DNA of 64,000 bases from Ottowia sp. (GTDB lineage: Bacteria; Pseudomonadota; Gammaproteobacteria; Burkholderiales; Burkholderiaceae_C): assembly GCF_016703145.1 (NCBI RefSeq), contig NZ_JADJCO010000003.1, positions 1,504,001-1,568,000 of the forward strand, in the 5' to 3' direction. The notes beneath the pieces are model-generated. The model did no database searches and was not told where the DNA came from. It was given only the letters and a program-made list of their open reading frames with translations. This document shows, in pieces, positions 1 through 8,928 of this stretch. How positions within the stretch are numbered: the stretch's first letter is position 1; each line of letters begins with the position of its first letter. The translations under genes and the position numbers were made by a program.

Positions 1-25
1 GCGGACACCGCGTCTTTGTTTTAGC

Positions 26-97
26 TATATTATTTATAGCTTTTAGTGCTTATTCCGTGCGGGATGCAGGCCAATTTGGCTTGAAGCCGGTGCTCAG
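26..97. repeat. Short dispersed intergenic repeat, copy 1
   Basis: An AT-rich imperfect palindrome around TATTATTTATAGC is followed by GTGCGGG and a TTGGCTTGAAG-type tail. The same organisation recurs at 5661, 9285, 13168, 18262, 42495, 48268, 54900 and 60685. It resembles the short repeats common between Comamonadaceae genes. Function is unknown. Confidence 0.6.
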
Positions 98-1353
98 GAG
101 CCGCGCGTGATCGGCATCTCCACTTCCTTGGCGCCCACGGCGTGCTTGGCCAACTCCAGCTTGGCCAGCGCGTTGCGGTGCACCTCGTCCGGGCCATCAG
201 CCAGACGCAGCGTGCGCTGGTGGGCGTAGCTGTTGGCCAGGATGAAGTCATCGCTCACGCCGCCGGCGCCGTGCGCCTGGATGGCCCAATCGATGATGCG
301 GGTGGACATGTTGGGCGCCACGATCTTGATCATGGCGATCTCGGCTTGCGCCACCTTGTTGCCCGCGGTGTCCATCATGTAGGCGGCTTTCAGCGTCAGC
401 AGGCGGGCCTGCTCGATCATGCAGCGCGACTCGGCGATGCGCTCGCGCCACACGCCTTGGGTGGAGATGGGCTTGCCGAAGGCCACGCGCTGGTTCAGGC
501 GCTGGCACATCATATCCAGCGCGCGCTCGGCCGCACCGATGGAGCGCATGCAATGGTGGATGCGGCCCGGCCCCAGGCGGCCCTGGGCGATGGCGAAGCC
601 CTGGCCCTCACCCTTGAGCAGGTTGCCGGCGGGCACGCGCACGTTGTCCAGCACCACTTCCATGTGGCCGTGCGGCGCGTCGTCGTAGCCGAACACCGTG
701 AGCGGGCGCAGCACTTTCACGCCCTTGGCGTTGGAGGGCACCAGGATCATGGACTGCTGCGAGTGGCGCGGCGCCTCGGGGTCGGTCTTGCCCATCACGA
801 TGTAGATGGCGCAGCGCGGGTCGCCAGCGCCGGAGGACCACCACTTGCGGCCGTTGATGACGTACTCGTCGCCCTCGCGGCGGATGGAGCATTCGATGTT
901 GGTGGCGTCGGAGGAGGCCACGGCCGGCTCGGTCATCAGGAAGGCCGAGCGGATCTCGCCCTTGAGCAGGGGCTCGAGCCATTCATCCTTGTTGGCCTCG
1001 GAGCCATAGCGCTCGATGGTCTCCATGTTGCCGGTGTCGGGCGCCCCGCAGTTGAACACCTCGGGCGCCCAGGTCACGCGGCCCATGATTTCGCACAGCG
1101 GCGCGTATTCGAGGTTCGACAGGCCCTCGGGCGCGCGCGGCGAGCGCGGCAGGAACAGGTTCCACAGGCCGGCGGCGCGCGCCTTGGGCTTCAGTTCCTC
1201 GATGACCTTGGTGGGGATCCAGGCGTTGCCCTTGGCGCGGTTCTCGGCCACTTCACGCAGGTAGGTGGCCTCGTTGGGGTAGATGTGTTGGTCCATGAAG
1301 GCCAGCAGCTTGGCCTGCATGTCCTTGACTTTGGGGCTGAAATCGAAATCCAT
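94..1353 (-). CDS. Acyl-CoA dehydrogenase family protein
   Basis: Predicted FAD-dependent acyl-CoA dehydrogenase of 419 residues that would oxidise an acyl-CoA to the 2-enoyl-CoA in the cytoplasm. An N-terminal helical domain is followed by the family signature FLMTEPAVASSDA at residues 138-150, the beta-domain, and a C-terminal helical domain with QAHGAGGVSDD. The length fits the longer ACAD10/11-like or 'acyl-CoA dehydrogenase family' proteins of proteobacteria. The start chosen is the ATG of MDFDFSPK; upstream reading is just open frame through the next gene. It lies downstream of an APH-fold kinase, a pairing known from ACAD10/11-like systems, and of enoyl-CoA hydratase and hydroxyacyl-CoA dehydrogenase genes, so a role in beta-oxidation-like catabolism is inferred. 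Substrate is not predictable. Confidence 0.9.
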   Translation of the reverse strand: MDFDFSPKVKDMQAKLLAFMDQHIYPNEATYLREVAENRAKGNAWIPTKVIEELKPKARAAGLWNLFLPRSPRAPEGLSNLEYAPLCEIMGRVTWAPEVFNCGAPDTGNMETIERYGSEANKDEWLEPLLKGEIRSAFLMTEPAVASSDATNIECSIRREGDEYVINGRKWWSSGAGDPRCAIYIVMGKTDPEAPRHSQQSMILVPSNAKGVKVLRPLTVFGYDDAPHGHMEVVLDNVRVPAGNLLKGEGQGFAIAQGRLGPGRIHHCMRSIGAAERALDMMCQRLNQRVAFGKPISTQGVWRERIAESRCMIEQARLLTLKAAYMMDTAGNKVAQAEIAMIKIVAPNMSTRIIDWAIQAHGAGGVSDDFILANSYAHQRTLRLADGPDEVHRNALAKLELAKHAVGAKEVEMPITRGS

Positions 1354-1418
1354 GACGTCTCGTCCTCGGTTGGTGGGAATGAAGTGGATCGGATGCCGGC
1401 GCAGCCGGCGATGGCGCG

Positions 1419-2504
1419 CTAGGCTTTTTGCGCGAACCGCCAGGCCAGCTCGGCCATCGGCCGGGCCCGGGCGCCGCTGGCGCGCGCCTGCTCGCTGGAG
1501 GCGGTGCCGGCTTCCACCCGCTTGGCGATGCCCTGCAGGATGGCGGCGATGCGGAACATGTTGTAGGCCAGGTAGAAGCTCCAATCCGGCGCCAGCGCCT
1601 CGGGCGTGGTGAAGCCGGTGCGCTCGCAGTAGCGGCGGATGTACTCGGCCTCGCTCGGGATGCCCAGCGCGGCCAAGTCCAGCCCGCCGATGCCGCGGAA
1701 CAGCTCGGCGTCGATGTGCCAGGACATGCAGTGGTAGCTGAAGTCGGCCAGCGGGTGGCCCAGCGTGGACAACTCCCAGTCCAGCACCGCCAGCACGCGC
1801 GGCTCGGTGGGGTGGAACATGAGGTTGTCCAGCCGGAAGTCCCCGTGCACGATGCTGGTGAGGTCGCTCTTGGCGCTGGCGGGGATGTTCGCCGGCAGCC
1901 ACTCGATGAGCCGGTCCATCTCGGGGATGGGCTGTGTCACCGAGGCGACGTACTGCTTGCTCCAGCGGCCGATCTGGCGGTCGAAGTAGTTGCCGGGCTT
2001 GCCGTAGTTGCCGAGCCCGCGCGCCTGGTAGTCCACCTTGTGCAGCGCGGCGATGACGCGGTTCATCTCGTCGTAGATGGCGCCGCGCTCGGGCGGCGAC
2101 AAGCCCGGCAGCGACTGCTCCCACAGCACGCGGCCCTCGACGCACTCCATGACGTAGAAGGCGCGGCCGATGACCGATTCGTCCTCGCACAGGGCATGCA
2201 TGCGCGCCACCGGAACGTCGGTGCCGGCCAGGCCCGTCATCACCGCGAACTCGCGCTCGATGGCGTGGGCCGAGGGCAGCAGCTTGGCGACCGGGCCGGG
2301 CTTGGCGCGCATCACGTAGCTGCGCGCGGGCGTGATGAGCTTGTAGGTGGGGTTGGACTGGCCGCCCTTGAACATCTCCACGGAAAGCGGGCCTGCAAAG
2401 CCCTCGAGATGCCGTTCCAGCCAGGCCGAAAGGGCGCCCACGTCGAACGCGTGCGCGCCGGAGACGGGACGGGTGCCGACGAATTGATCGGTGGTACTGC
2501 TCAT
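1419..2504 (-). CDS. APH-fold phosphotransferase (ACAD10/11-type kinase domain family)
   Basis: This 361-residue protein belongs to the aminoglycoside-phosphotransferase/choline-kinase fold. The Brenner-like catalytic motif HGDFRLDN and the metal-binding LDWE motif are visible in the middle of the protein, with a glycine-rich FKGGQSNPTYKL near the N-terminus. In actinobacteria and proteobacteria such proteins usually sit next to acyl-CoA dehydrogenases, as here (65 bp upstream of one). In animals the same domain is fused to an ACAD and phosphorylates 4-hydroxyacyl-CoA. A role in hydroxy-fatty-acid catabolism rather than antibiotic resistance is therefore inferred from neighbours. The ATG start gives a length typical for the family. 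Confidence 0.82.
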   Translation of the reverse strand: MSSTTDQFVGTRPVSGAHAFDVGALSAWLERHLEGFAGPLSVEMFKGGQSNPTYKLITPARSYVMRAKPGPVAKLLPSAHAIEREFAVMTGLAGTDVPVARMHALCEDESVIGRAFYVMECVEGRVLWEQSLPGLSPPERGAIYDEMNRVIAALHKVDYQARGLGNYGKPGNYFDRQIGRWSKQYVASVTQPIPEMDRLIEWLPANIPASAKSDLTSIVHGDFRLDNLMFHPTEPRVLAVLDWELSTLGHPLADFSYHCMSWHIDAELFRGIGGLDLAALGIPSEAEYIRRYCERTGFTTPEALAPDWSFYLAYNMFRIAAILQGIAKRVEAGTASSEQARASGARARPMAELAWRFAQKA

Positions 2505-2520
2505 GATTCCTTCAGTGATG

Positions 2521-3240
2521 CTATTGCTCTGCCTCGCCGATGCGCAGCAGCGCCGCCCGGTCGCGCACCACCAGGCCGGCCGGCTCGATGCGGATAACGC
2601 CCTCGCGCTCCATGGTCTTCAACTCCTGGTTCACGCGCTGGCGCGAGGCGCCCAGCAACTGCGCCAGTTCTTCTTGCGCCAGTTGCAGCGTGATGCGCAC
2701 CTCGTCGTCCGCCGACAGGCTGGGCACGCCGTAGCTGCGCACCAGGTGGCTGAGCTGCTTGGCCAGGCGCGAGCGCAGGGGCAGCGTGTTCAGGTCCTCC
2801 ACCTGGCCGAACAGCAGGCGGATGCGCCGCGCCTGCAAGCGCAGCAGAGCCTCGTACAGCTCGGTGTGCTGGGCCAGGATTTTCTGGAAGTCGGCGCGCG
2901 CCACGCACAGGATGGTGGTGGCGCCATGCGCATAGGCGTCGTGCGTGCGCCGCTCGCCGTCGAAGATCGCCACGTCGCCGAACCAGATGCCCGGCTCCAC
3001 GTAGGTCAGCGTGACCTGCTTGCCCGACAGTGTGGTCGAGCTGACACGCACCGCCCCCTTGGCGCAGGCGATCCACTGCTCTGGGGGCTCGCCCCGGGCG
3101 CAGATCAGGTCGCCGTCCGGATAGCGTTTGACGTAGGCGCATCGAAGAATGTCGTGTCGCAGCGATGGGGAAAGGGAGGTGAACCAGCGACCACTGTTGA
3201 TCGCCTCGCGTTCCTCCATGGTAAGAATGGGGTCGTCCAT
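2521..3240 (-). CDS. Crp/Fnr family transcriptional regulator
   Basis: This 239-residue protein has an N-terminal cyclic-nucleotide-binding-like beta-roll (about residues 20-130, with PGIWFGDVAIFDGERRTHDA) and a C-terminal winged helix-turn-helix in which LAQEELAQLLGASRQRVNQEL is the recognition region. No N-terminal cysteine cluster of the Fnr type is seen, so oxygen sensing through an iron-sulfur cluster is unlikely. It lies 16 bp upstream of the APH-kinase gene in the same direction and 67 bp downstream of the enoyl-CoA hydratase gene, so it may control this acyl-CoA catabolic group. The effector is unknown. Confidence 0.88.
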   Translation of the reverse strand: MDDPILTMEEREAINSGRWFTSLSPSLRHDILRCAYVKRYPDGDLICARGEPPEQWIACAKGAVRVSSTTLSGKQVTLTYVEPGIWFGDVAIFDGERRTHDAYAHGATTILCVARADFQKILAQHTELYEALLRLQARRIRLLFGQVEDLNTLPLRSRLAKQLSHLVRSYGVPSLSADDEVRITLQLAQEELAQLLGASRQRVNQELKTMEREGVIRIEPAGLVVRDRAALLRIGEAEQ

Positions 3241-3307
3241 GGGCTGTCGTTTGAGTGACTGCGGAGGCCCCCGTTGTCACGAGGGGGACCAGCGCGTCGC
3301 CGGCGTG

Positions 3308-4087
3308 CTAGGGATAGCGCGGCGTCTGCTTGTCGAGGAACGCAGCGATGCCGATGCCGGCGTTGGGATGGTGCAGGTTGCGCACGAAATGCTCGCGCTC
3401 CATGGCCAGGTGCTCGGTCAGCGTATGGCCGGGCGCTTCGTTCAGCAGCTCCTTGGCGCTGGCCAGGGCGTTGGGCGCGCGGGCATTGAGTTTGTCGGCC
3501 AGCGCCAGCGCCTCGGCCAGCGCGCCGCCGGTGTCGGCGAGGCGGTTGACCACGCCCAGCGCGTGCAGGCGCTGCGCGCCAATGCGCTCGCCGGCCAGCA
3601 GCAGCTCGGCCGCCAGCGGACGCGGCAGCAGGCGCGCCAGGCTCCAACTGCCGCCGCCGTCGGGCGAGAGCGCGACGCTGCTGTAGGCCATGACGAAGAC
3701 CGCGTCGCGCGCGGCCACGATGCAGTCGCAGGCCAGCGCCACCGAGAAGCCGGCGCCGGCGGCGGCGCCCTCGACGGCGGCGATCACCGGCTTGGGAAAG
3801 GCGCGGATCGCCTCGATCCAGTTGTGCAGGCTTTCGATGCTCTCGGCCTGCACCTCGGGGGGTTTCTGCCGGTTGGCCTGCAGCCGCTGCAGGTCGCCGC
3901 CGGCGCAGAAGGTGGCGCCCTCACCGGTGATGACCACGCTGCGCACTTCGGGGCTGGATTCGGCGGCGTTCAGCGCCTCCACGCCGGGGGCGTAGATCTC
4001 GGGCCCCAGCGCGTTGCGGTGCTCGGGGTTGCTGATGGTCAACACCAGGGTGCGGCCCTCGACCGTGCTGCGCAGTTCGGCGGCCAT
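3308..4087 (-). CDS. Enoyl-CoA hydratase/isomerase family protein
   Basis: This crotonase-fold protein of 259 residues has the oxyanion-hole segments GEGATFCAGGDLQRL (about residues 55-69) and EGAAAGAGFSVALACD (about 105-120). Family members hydrate 2-enoyl-CoA or isomerise double bonds; the residues visible here do not decide which. The gene begins 4 bp downstream of the stop of the 3-hydroxyacyl-CoA dehydrogenase gene, so the two are almost certainly co-transcribed and translationally coupled. The order resembles paaG/paaH-type modules of phenylacetate degradation, but no ring-opening genes are in the window, so a specific paa assignment is not made. Confidence 0.88.
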   Translation of the reverse strand: MAAELRSTVEGRTLVLTISNPEHRNALGPEIYAPGVEALNAAESSPEVRSVVITGEGATFCAGGDLQRLQANRQKPPEVQAESIESLHNWIEAIRAFPKPVIAAVEGAAAGAGFSVALACDCIVAARDAVFVMAYSSVALSPDGGGSWSLARLLPRPLAAELLLAGERIGAQRLHALGVVNRLADTGGALAEALALADKLNARAPNALASAKELLNEAPGHTLTEHLAMEREHFVRNLHHPNAGIGIAAFLDKQTPRYP

Positions 4088-4091
4088 CGTC

Positions 4092-5615
4092 TCAGGCCTC
4101 CTCGTGCAGCAGCGACAGGCCGATGGCTCCCCGCCGGCGCAGCCAGGGGCTGGGGCGGTAGCGCGGGTCGCCGTACACGGTCTGCAGGTTGAACAGCACC
4201 TCCAGCACGTTGGTGGGGCCGAAACGGTCGCCCATGGCCAGCGGCCCGAGCGGATAGCCCAGGCCCAGCGTGACGGCGGTTTCCAGATCCTTCGGCGTGC
4301 ACACGCGCTGTTGGCACATGTCGGAAGCGATGTTGACGATGGTGGCCACCACCCGCTGGGTGACGAAGCCGCCCGAGTCGCGGATCACGCTCACCGCCTT
4401 GCCGTCGCGCGCGAACAGGGCGTGCGCGGCATCGCGCATGTCGGCGCGCGTGGCGGGGTTGGTGGCCAGCACGCGGCGCTTGGTGGCCGCGTCCTCGACC
4501 AGCAGGTCGATGCCGACGGTGCGCGCGGGGTCCAGGCGCTCGACCACGGCCACCGTGGTCACGTCGAAGCCCAGCGGCGCCACCAGGGTGAGCGCCTGCG
4601 GCGAGGGCGACTGGCCGGTCTCGATCCGGGCGCCCAGGTCCTTGAGCAGTTGCAGCAGCTCGGCGCGGCGCGCGGCTCGGGTGGAGACCCACACCGGCGG
4701 GATGTCGTCCACCTGCGGCACGGGCAGCTCGGGCGCGACCTGGGCCACGCCGTCCACGTACCTGTAGAAGCCTTCGCCCACCTTCTTGCCCACCACGCCG
4801 CCGGCCAGGCGCTGCGCGGTGATGACGCTGGGGCGGTAGCGCGGGTCGTCGTAGTACTGGCGGTAGATGGACTCCATCACCGGGTGCGAGACATCCAGTG
4901 CCGTCAGGTCGAACAGCTCGAAGGGGCCGAGCCGGAAGCCCACCTGGTCCTTCAGGATGCGGTCGATGGTGGCGAAGTCGGCCACGCTCTCGCCGGCGAT
5001 GCGCAGCGCCTCGGTGCCGTAGCCGCGTCCGGCGTGGTTGACGATGAAGCCTGGCGTGTCCCCGGCCTGCACCGGCGTGTGGCCCAGCTGGCGCGCGTAC
5101 CGCGACAGCGCCTCGCACACGGCGGGGTCGGTCTTGAGGCCGGCGATGACCTCGACCACCTTCATCAGCGGCACCGGGTTGAAGAAGTGGTAGCCGGCGA
5201 ACCGCGCCGGGCGCTTCAGCCCGGCGGCGATGGCGGTGACCGACAGCGACGAGGTGTTGGTCGCCAGCACGGCGCCGGGCTGGACGATGCCTTCCAGTTC
5301 GGCGAACAGGCTTTTCTTGACGTCCAACCGCTCGACGATGGCCTCGATCAGCAGGTCGCAGTCGGCCAGGTCGGCCAGCGCCGCGGCGGGCTTCAGGCGC
5401 GCCTTGTGGCCGGCGGCCGCCTCGGGCGTGAGCTTGCCCTTCTCGGCCAGCTTGTCCCACTGGGCGCCCAGCGCGGCCTGCGCCTTGCCGATGGCGTCGG
5501 GCTGGGTGTCGAACAGGCGCACGGTGGAACCGGCCTGGGCGGCGAGTTGCGCGATGCCCCGGCCCATGGCGCCCGTGCCGACGATGCCGACGGTGAGGAA
5601 TTGAGGAGTGTTCAT
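4092..5615 (-). CDS. 3-hydroxyacyl-CoA dehydrogenase (PaaH-like, two-domain)
   Basis: This NAD-dependent 3-hydroxyacyl-CoA dehydrogenase has 507 residues. A Rossmann motif GIVGTGAMGRGIAQ begins at residue 9, the NTSSLSVT segment and the FFNPVPLMKVVEV signature follow near residues 120-155, and there are two C-terminal 3HCDH domains, the second reached after GGFVTQRVVATIVN. The length and duplicated C-terminal domain match PaaH/PaaC-type enzymes rather than the shorter FadB2/Hbd type. It would oxidise 3-hydroxyacyl-CoA to 3-ketoacyl-CoA. It is followed by the enoyl-CoA hydratase gene after 4 bp. The repeat at 5661 lies just upstream. Confidence 0.9.
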   Translation of the reverse strand: MNTPQFLTVGIVGTGAMGRGIAQLAAQAGSTVRLFDTQPDAIGKAQAALGAQWDKLAEKGKLTPEAAAGHKARLKPAAALADLADCDLLIEAIVERLDVKKSLFAELEGIVQPGAVLATNTSSLSVTAIAAGLKRPARFAGYHFFNPVPLMKVVEVIAGLKTDPAVCEALSRYARQLGHTPVQAGDTPGFIVNHAGRGYGTEALRIAGESVADFATIDRILKDQVGFRLGPFELFDLTALDVSHPVMESIYRQYYDDPRYRPSVITAQRLAGGVVGKKVGEGFYRYVDGVAQVAPELPVPQVDDIPPVWVSTRAARRAELLQLLKDLGARIETGQSPSPQALTLVAPLGFDVTTVAVVERLDPARTVGIDLLVEDAATKRRVLATNPATRADMRDAAHALFARDGKAVSVIRDSGGFVTQRVVATIVNIASDMCQQRVCTPKDLETAVTLGLGYPLGPLAMGDRFGPTNVLEVLFNLQTVYGDPRYRPSPWLRRRGAIGLSLLHEEA

Positions 5616-5660
5616 GGCAAAAGATTATCGTGCAGGGCGGCAAGCGGCAGTGGCATGTCG

Positions 5661-5737
5661 ATTGCTACCTAAATAATAGCTTTTAGCGCAATACCCGTGC
5701 GGGCTAGAGGCTGAAAATGCTTGAAATCCGCGCTCAG
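5661..5737. repeat. Short dispersed intergenic repeat, copy 2
   Basis: AATAATAGC, then CGCAATACCCGTGCGGGCT, then GCTTGAAAT. The order and several words match copy 1 at 26-97. It lies between the 2-hydroxyacid dehydrogenase and the hydroxyacyl-CoA dehydrogenase genes and touches the last codon of the former. Confidence 0.6.
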
Positions 5738-6741
5738 CGCCGAACCTGCAGCGCGCCAGGGTTGACGATGTGGGTGGGCGTGCCGCGCAGGTAGTTGACG
5801 ACGTTGTCGAACGCGGCGCTGAAGTACAGCTCGTAGCTGTCCTGCTCCACGTAGCCGATGTGCGGCGTGCAGATGCAGTTCTCCAGCCGCAGCAGGGCGT
5901 GGCCCTGCAGTATGGGCTCGGTCTCGAACACGTCCACCGCCGCCATGCCGGGGCGGCCGCGGTTGAGCGCGCTGACCAGCGTGTCGGCCTCGATCAGCTC
6001 GGCGCGCGAGGTGTTGACCAGCAGCGCGGTCGGCTTCATGCGTCCCAGGTCGTCGAGCCGCACGATGCCGCGCGTGCTGTCGCTCAGGCGCAGGTGCAGC
6101 GACAGCACGTCGGCCAGGGCGAAGAACTCGGCGCGCGTGGGCGCGGCGTGGTAGCCGTCGGCGCGGGCGCGTGCCATGGACGCGGGCGAGCCCCACACCA
6201 TCACCTGCATGCCGAAGGCGCGCCCGTAGCCTGCCACGATCTGGCCGATCCTGCCGTAGCCCCAGATGCCCAGCGTGCGGCCGCGCAGCACCGTGCCGAG
6301 GCCGAAGTTGGGCGGCATCGACGCCGACTTCAGCCCCGACTGCTGCCAGGCGCCGTGCTTGAGGTTGCCGATGTACTGCGGCAGGCGCCGCGCGGCGGCC
6401 ATGATCAGCGCCCAGGTCAACTCCGCCGCCGCCACCGGCGAGCCCACGCCCTCGGCCACGGCGATGCCGCGCTCGGTGCAGGCCGCCACGTCGATGTGGC
6501 TGCCCACGCGGCCGGTCTGCGACACCATCTTCAGGCGCGGCAGCTTCTCGACCAGCGCCCGCGTGAGCTGCGTGCGCTCGCGGATCAGCACGATCACCTC
6601 GGCGTCGCGCAGGCGCACCGACAGCTGGCCCAGCCCCTTGACGGTGTTGGTGTAGACCTTGGCCGGATAGGAGTCGAGCTTGGCCGCGCAGGCCAGCTTG
6701 CGCACGGCGTCTTGATAGTCGTCGAGGATCACGATGTTCAT
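5734..6741 (-). CDS. D-2-hydroxyacid dehydrogenase family protein
   Basis: Predicted NAD(P)-dependent D-isomer-specific 2-hydroxyacid dehydrogenase of 335 residues. The nucleotide-binding motif is GIWGYGRIGQIVAGYGRAFG (about residues 158-177). The catalytic Arg lies in NTSRAELIE, the Glu in VDVFETEP, and the His in CTPHIGY, all in the expected order, so the enzyme looks intact. The substrate (phosphoglycerate, lactate, glyoxylate or other) cannot be read from the sequence. It starts MNIVILDDYQDAV at an ATG. It is transcribed toward the acyl-CoA genes but separated from them by a repeat, so a shared operon is uncertain. Confidence 0.87.
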   Translation of the reverse strand: MNIVILDDYQDAVRKLACAAKLDSYPAKVYTNTVKGLGQLSVRLRDAEVIVLIRERTQLTRALVEKLPRLKMVSQTGRVGSHIDVAACTERGIAVAEGVGSPVAAAELTWALIMAAARRLPQYIGNLKHGAWQQSGLKSASMPPNFGLGTVLRGRTLGIWGYGRIGQIVAGYGRAFGMQVMVWGSPASMARARADGYHAAPTRAEFFALADVLSLHLRLSDSTRGIVRLDDLGRMKPTALLVNTSRAELIEADTLVSALNRGRPGMAAVDVFETEPILQGHALLRLENCICTPHIGYVEQDSYELYFSAAFDNVVNYLRGTPTHIVNPGALQVRR

Positions 6742-6832
6742 TCCCGCATTGTGCCCGCGCCCGGTGGCGCGGCAGGTTGATCGCCTGGCGTCGAGGGTCG
6801 ATCACGGACCGCCTGCGCGGGATGCCACGCGT

Positions 6833-7162
6833 TCAGCGCTCGACGCCCTCGGCCAGGCGCTCCAGCTCGGCGCACACGTCGATCAGCCGACCCGAGACGC
6901 GCAGCCGGCCGGCGGCGCCGGGCGCCGCGTCCGGCACGCGGGTGACGCGCACGGCGGCGGCCAGGACCGGGCGCGGCGGGGCCGCAGGGGAAACCGCGCG
7001 CTCGGCGGCGCGCTGCCGCGCCATGGCGGCCCAGGCGCCGCCGTGCGACGGCGTGGGGCCGGGGCGGCCCAGGGCCGGGCGCGGGCGTCGGTAGCTGGGC
7101 ACGGCGTGGTCGGCCAGATGGACGACGTTGGCGGCGGGGCGAGGTGCGAGGTGCAGTCCCAT
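6833..7162 (-). CDS. Small conserved-looking hypothetical protein
   Basis: A 109-residue reading frame starts MGLHLAPRPAANVV and ends RLIDVCAELERLAEGVER. The start is supported by an AAAGG element about seven bases upstream of the ATG; longer upstream starts lack one. The centre is Pro/Arg/Ala-rich and low in complexity, while the C-terminal part (LRVSGRLIDVCAELERLAE) looks like a real amphipathic helix. It lies just downstream of lexA on the same strand. I do not recognise a family, and function is unknown. Confidence 0.5.
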   Translation of the reverse strand: MGLHLAPRPAANVVHLADHAVPSYRRPRPALGRPGPTPSHGGAWAAMARQRAAERAVSPAAPPRPVLAAAVRVTRVPDAAPGAAGRLRVSGRLIDVCAELERLAEGVER

Positions 7163-7340
7163 GTAAAACCTTTCGTGCGAGCGAGGTTGGACACAGGCGA
7201 GATTCGATGCGAGCGCTGGCCGGAGTTCGGTCTGGCGCCTGCCGGGCGCACCGCTGCAGGGTGTGGATGGCCTGCGGCGCGTCAGCGCCCGGGCCACCTG
7301 CACGCCCGCCACCTGCGGCGGTGCGGTGATCGGCGTGCGG

Positions 7341-8006
7341 CTACATCAGCATGCTGTTGCGGATCAGGCCGACGGCCAGGCCTTCGATCTCGAACGCCTC
7401 GCCCGGCTGCACCACGATGGTGGGGTAGTCGGGGTTCTCGGCGTGCAGCTCGATCTGGCCCTGGTGACGGTGAAAGCGCTTGACGGTGACGTCGTCGCCC
7501 AGCCGCGCCACCACGATCTGGCCGTTGCGAGCCTCGCGCGTGGCCTGCACGGCCAGCAGGTCGCCGTCCATGATGCCGGCGTCCCGCATGGACATGCCGC
7601 GCACGCGCAGCAGGTAGTCGGGGCGCTGGGGGAACAGGCTGGGTTCGAGGTGGTAGGTCTGGTCGACGTGCTCCTGCGCCAGGATGGGCGAGCCGGCGGC
7701 CACCCGGCCGATGAGCGGCAGCGCCATTTGCGCCATGCCGGGCAGCGGCAGGCTGTAGGCGTCGCCGCGCAGGCTGGCGCGGGCGGCGCCCTTCAGGCGG
7801 ATGCCGCGCGAGGCGCCCGACGTGAGCTCGATCACGCCCTTGCGCGCCAGCGCCTGCAGGTGCTCCTCGGCGGCGTTGGCCGACTTGAAACCCAGCTCGG
7901 CGGCGATCTCGGCGCGGGTGGGCGGCGCGCCGGTGCGCGCGATGGCGCTCTGGATGAGTTGCAGGATCTGCTGCTGGCGGGCGGTGAGCTTGGGCGTGTC
8001 ACTCAT
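7341..8006 (-). CDS. lexA: LexA repressor (SOS master regulator)
   Basis: LexA of 221 residues binds SOS boxes and self-cleaves when RecA is activated. An N-terminal winged helix (TARQQQILQLIQ to about residue 72, with GFKSANAAEEHL as recognition helix) is followed by the S24 peptidase domain. The Ala104-Gly105 cleavage site lies in RVAAGSP, with catalytic Ser139 in RGMSMRDAG and Lys176 in VTVKRF. All catalytic residues are present. It is somewhat longer than the 202-residue E. coli protein, as is usual in betaproteobacteria. Two tandem SOS boxes lie directly upstream (8019-8053), so the gene is expected to repress itself. Confidence 0.97.
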   Translation of the reverse strand: MSDTPKLTARQQQILQLIQSAIARTGAPPTRAEIAAELGFKSANAAEEHLQALARKGVIELTSGASRGIRLKGAARASLRGDAYSLPLPGMAQMALPLIGRVAAGSPILAQEHVDQTYHLEPSLFPQRPDYLLRVRGMSMRDAGIMDGDLLAVQATREARNGQIVVARLGDDVTVKRFHRHQGQIELHAENPDYPTIVVQPGEAFEIEGLAVGLIRNSMLM

Positions 8007-8018
8007 GATCGGCCTGAC

Positions 8019-8053
8019 CTGTGTTGATATCCAGTATCTGTATTTTTAACCAG
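8019..8053 (-). promoter_or_regulatory. Two tandem LexA (SOS) boxes upstream of lexA
   Basis: Two 16-bp CTG-N10-CAG elements lie in the 50 bp upstream of lexA: CTGTGTTGATATCCAG (8019-8034) and CTGTATTTTTAACCAG (8038-8053), with start-to-start spacing of 19 bp. Both fit the beta/gammaproteobacterial LexA consensus. Paired boxes upstream of lexA are a known autoregulation arrangement. Confidence 0.85.
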
Positions 8054-8084
8054 TTTCTTGGGTGGCGCAAGTCCCCGGGGCGGA

Positions 8085-8116
8085 AAACAAAAACGCCCCG
8101 CGGAGGGCGGGGCGTT
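8085..8116 (-). terminator. Rho-independent terminator of adk
   Basis: On the minus strand, a stem AACGCCCCG/CGGGGCGTT (8108-8116 paired with 8092-8100) is followed by a T-rich run (complement of 8085-8093). It lies 28 bp beyond the adk stop codon and ahead of the lexA promoter, so it separates the two transcription units. Confidence 0.85.
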
Positions 8117-8143
8117 CAGGGCAGGGGTGCGGGGGCTGGCGCT

Positions 8144-8801
8144 TCAGCTCGCCAGCGCCTGCAGCGCGCGGTCCTTGATCTCCTCGACCGAGCCGGTGCC
8201 GCTGATCTTGCGGTACTTGGGCGCGGCGGCGGCGTCGCGGGCAGCCCAGTCGCTGTAGTAGTCCACCAGCGGGCGGGTCTGCTGGGTGTAGATGTCCAGG
8301 CGCTTGCGCACGGTGTCTTCCTTGTCGTCGTCGCGCTGCACCAGCGTCTTCGCCGGTGACGTCGTCCTTGCCCTCGGCCTTGGGCGGGTTGAACTTGACG
8401 TGGTACGTGCGGCCCGAGGGCGGGTGCTGGCGCCGCCCGCCCATGCGCTCGATGATGGATTCGAAGGGCACGTCGATCTCCAGCACGTAATCCAGCTTGA
8501 CGCCAGCCTGCTTCATCGCCTCGGCCTGCGGGATGGTGCGCGGGAAGCCGTCGAACAGGAAGCCGTTGGCGCAGTCGGGTTGGGCGATGCGCTCCTTCAC
8601 CAGGTTGATGATCAGCTCGTCGCTGACCAGCCCGCCCGCGTCCATGACGCTCTTGGCCTGAAGCCCCAGCGGCGTCCCGGCTTTGACGGCGGCGCGCAGC
8701 ATGTCGCCGGTGGAGATCTGCGGGATGCCGTGTTTCTGGCAGATGAAGGTCGCTTGCGTACCCTTGCCGGCGCCGGGGGCGCCCAGAAGAATGAGTTTCA
8801 T
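8144..8801 (-). CDS. adk: Adenylate kinase, interrupted by a 1-nt frameshift in this sequence
   Basis: Adenylate kinase interconverts ATP + AMP and 2 ADP. The start is MKLILLGAPGAGKGTQ with a TGAGGAG ribosome-binding site; the P-loop GAPGAGKGT is at residues 7-15, and FDGFPRT and the LID-domain region follow. After KDDVTGED the frame breaks, and the proper continuation (VQRDDDKEDTVRKRLDIYTQ to QALAS) is found one base shifted. Removing one base near 8345 restores a 218-residue protein of normal length. The gene is essential in bacteria, so a sequencing or assembly error is more likely than a true pseudogene. It is the last gene of the exbB-exbD-lpxK-Trm112-kdsB-adk group. Confidence 0.93.
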
Positions 8802-8928
8802 TGTGCTCCTCAGGTGGTGTGGCCGGAGGCCCGTGGTTCGGGCTGGCGTGTCTTGTAGCCGAATCCCGTGCAAGATCGGGCGGCGGGCAAGAATAGCATG
8901 CGCCGGCCCGTGTCCCGGCGACCGGGCG

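Noticed and set aside
94..2190. A 698-residue protein including the acyl-CoA dehydrogenase
   Set aside because: The first 270 residues are an Arg/Ala-rich shadow of the APH-kinase gene in another frame; the real start is MDFDFSPK at 1353.
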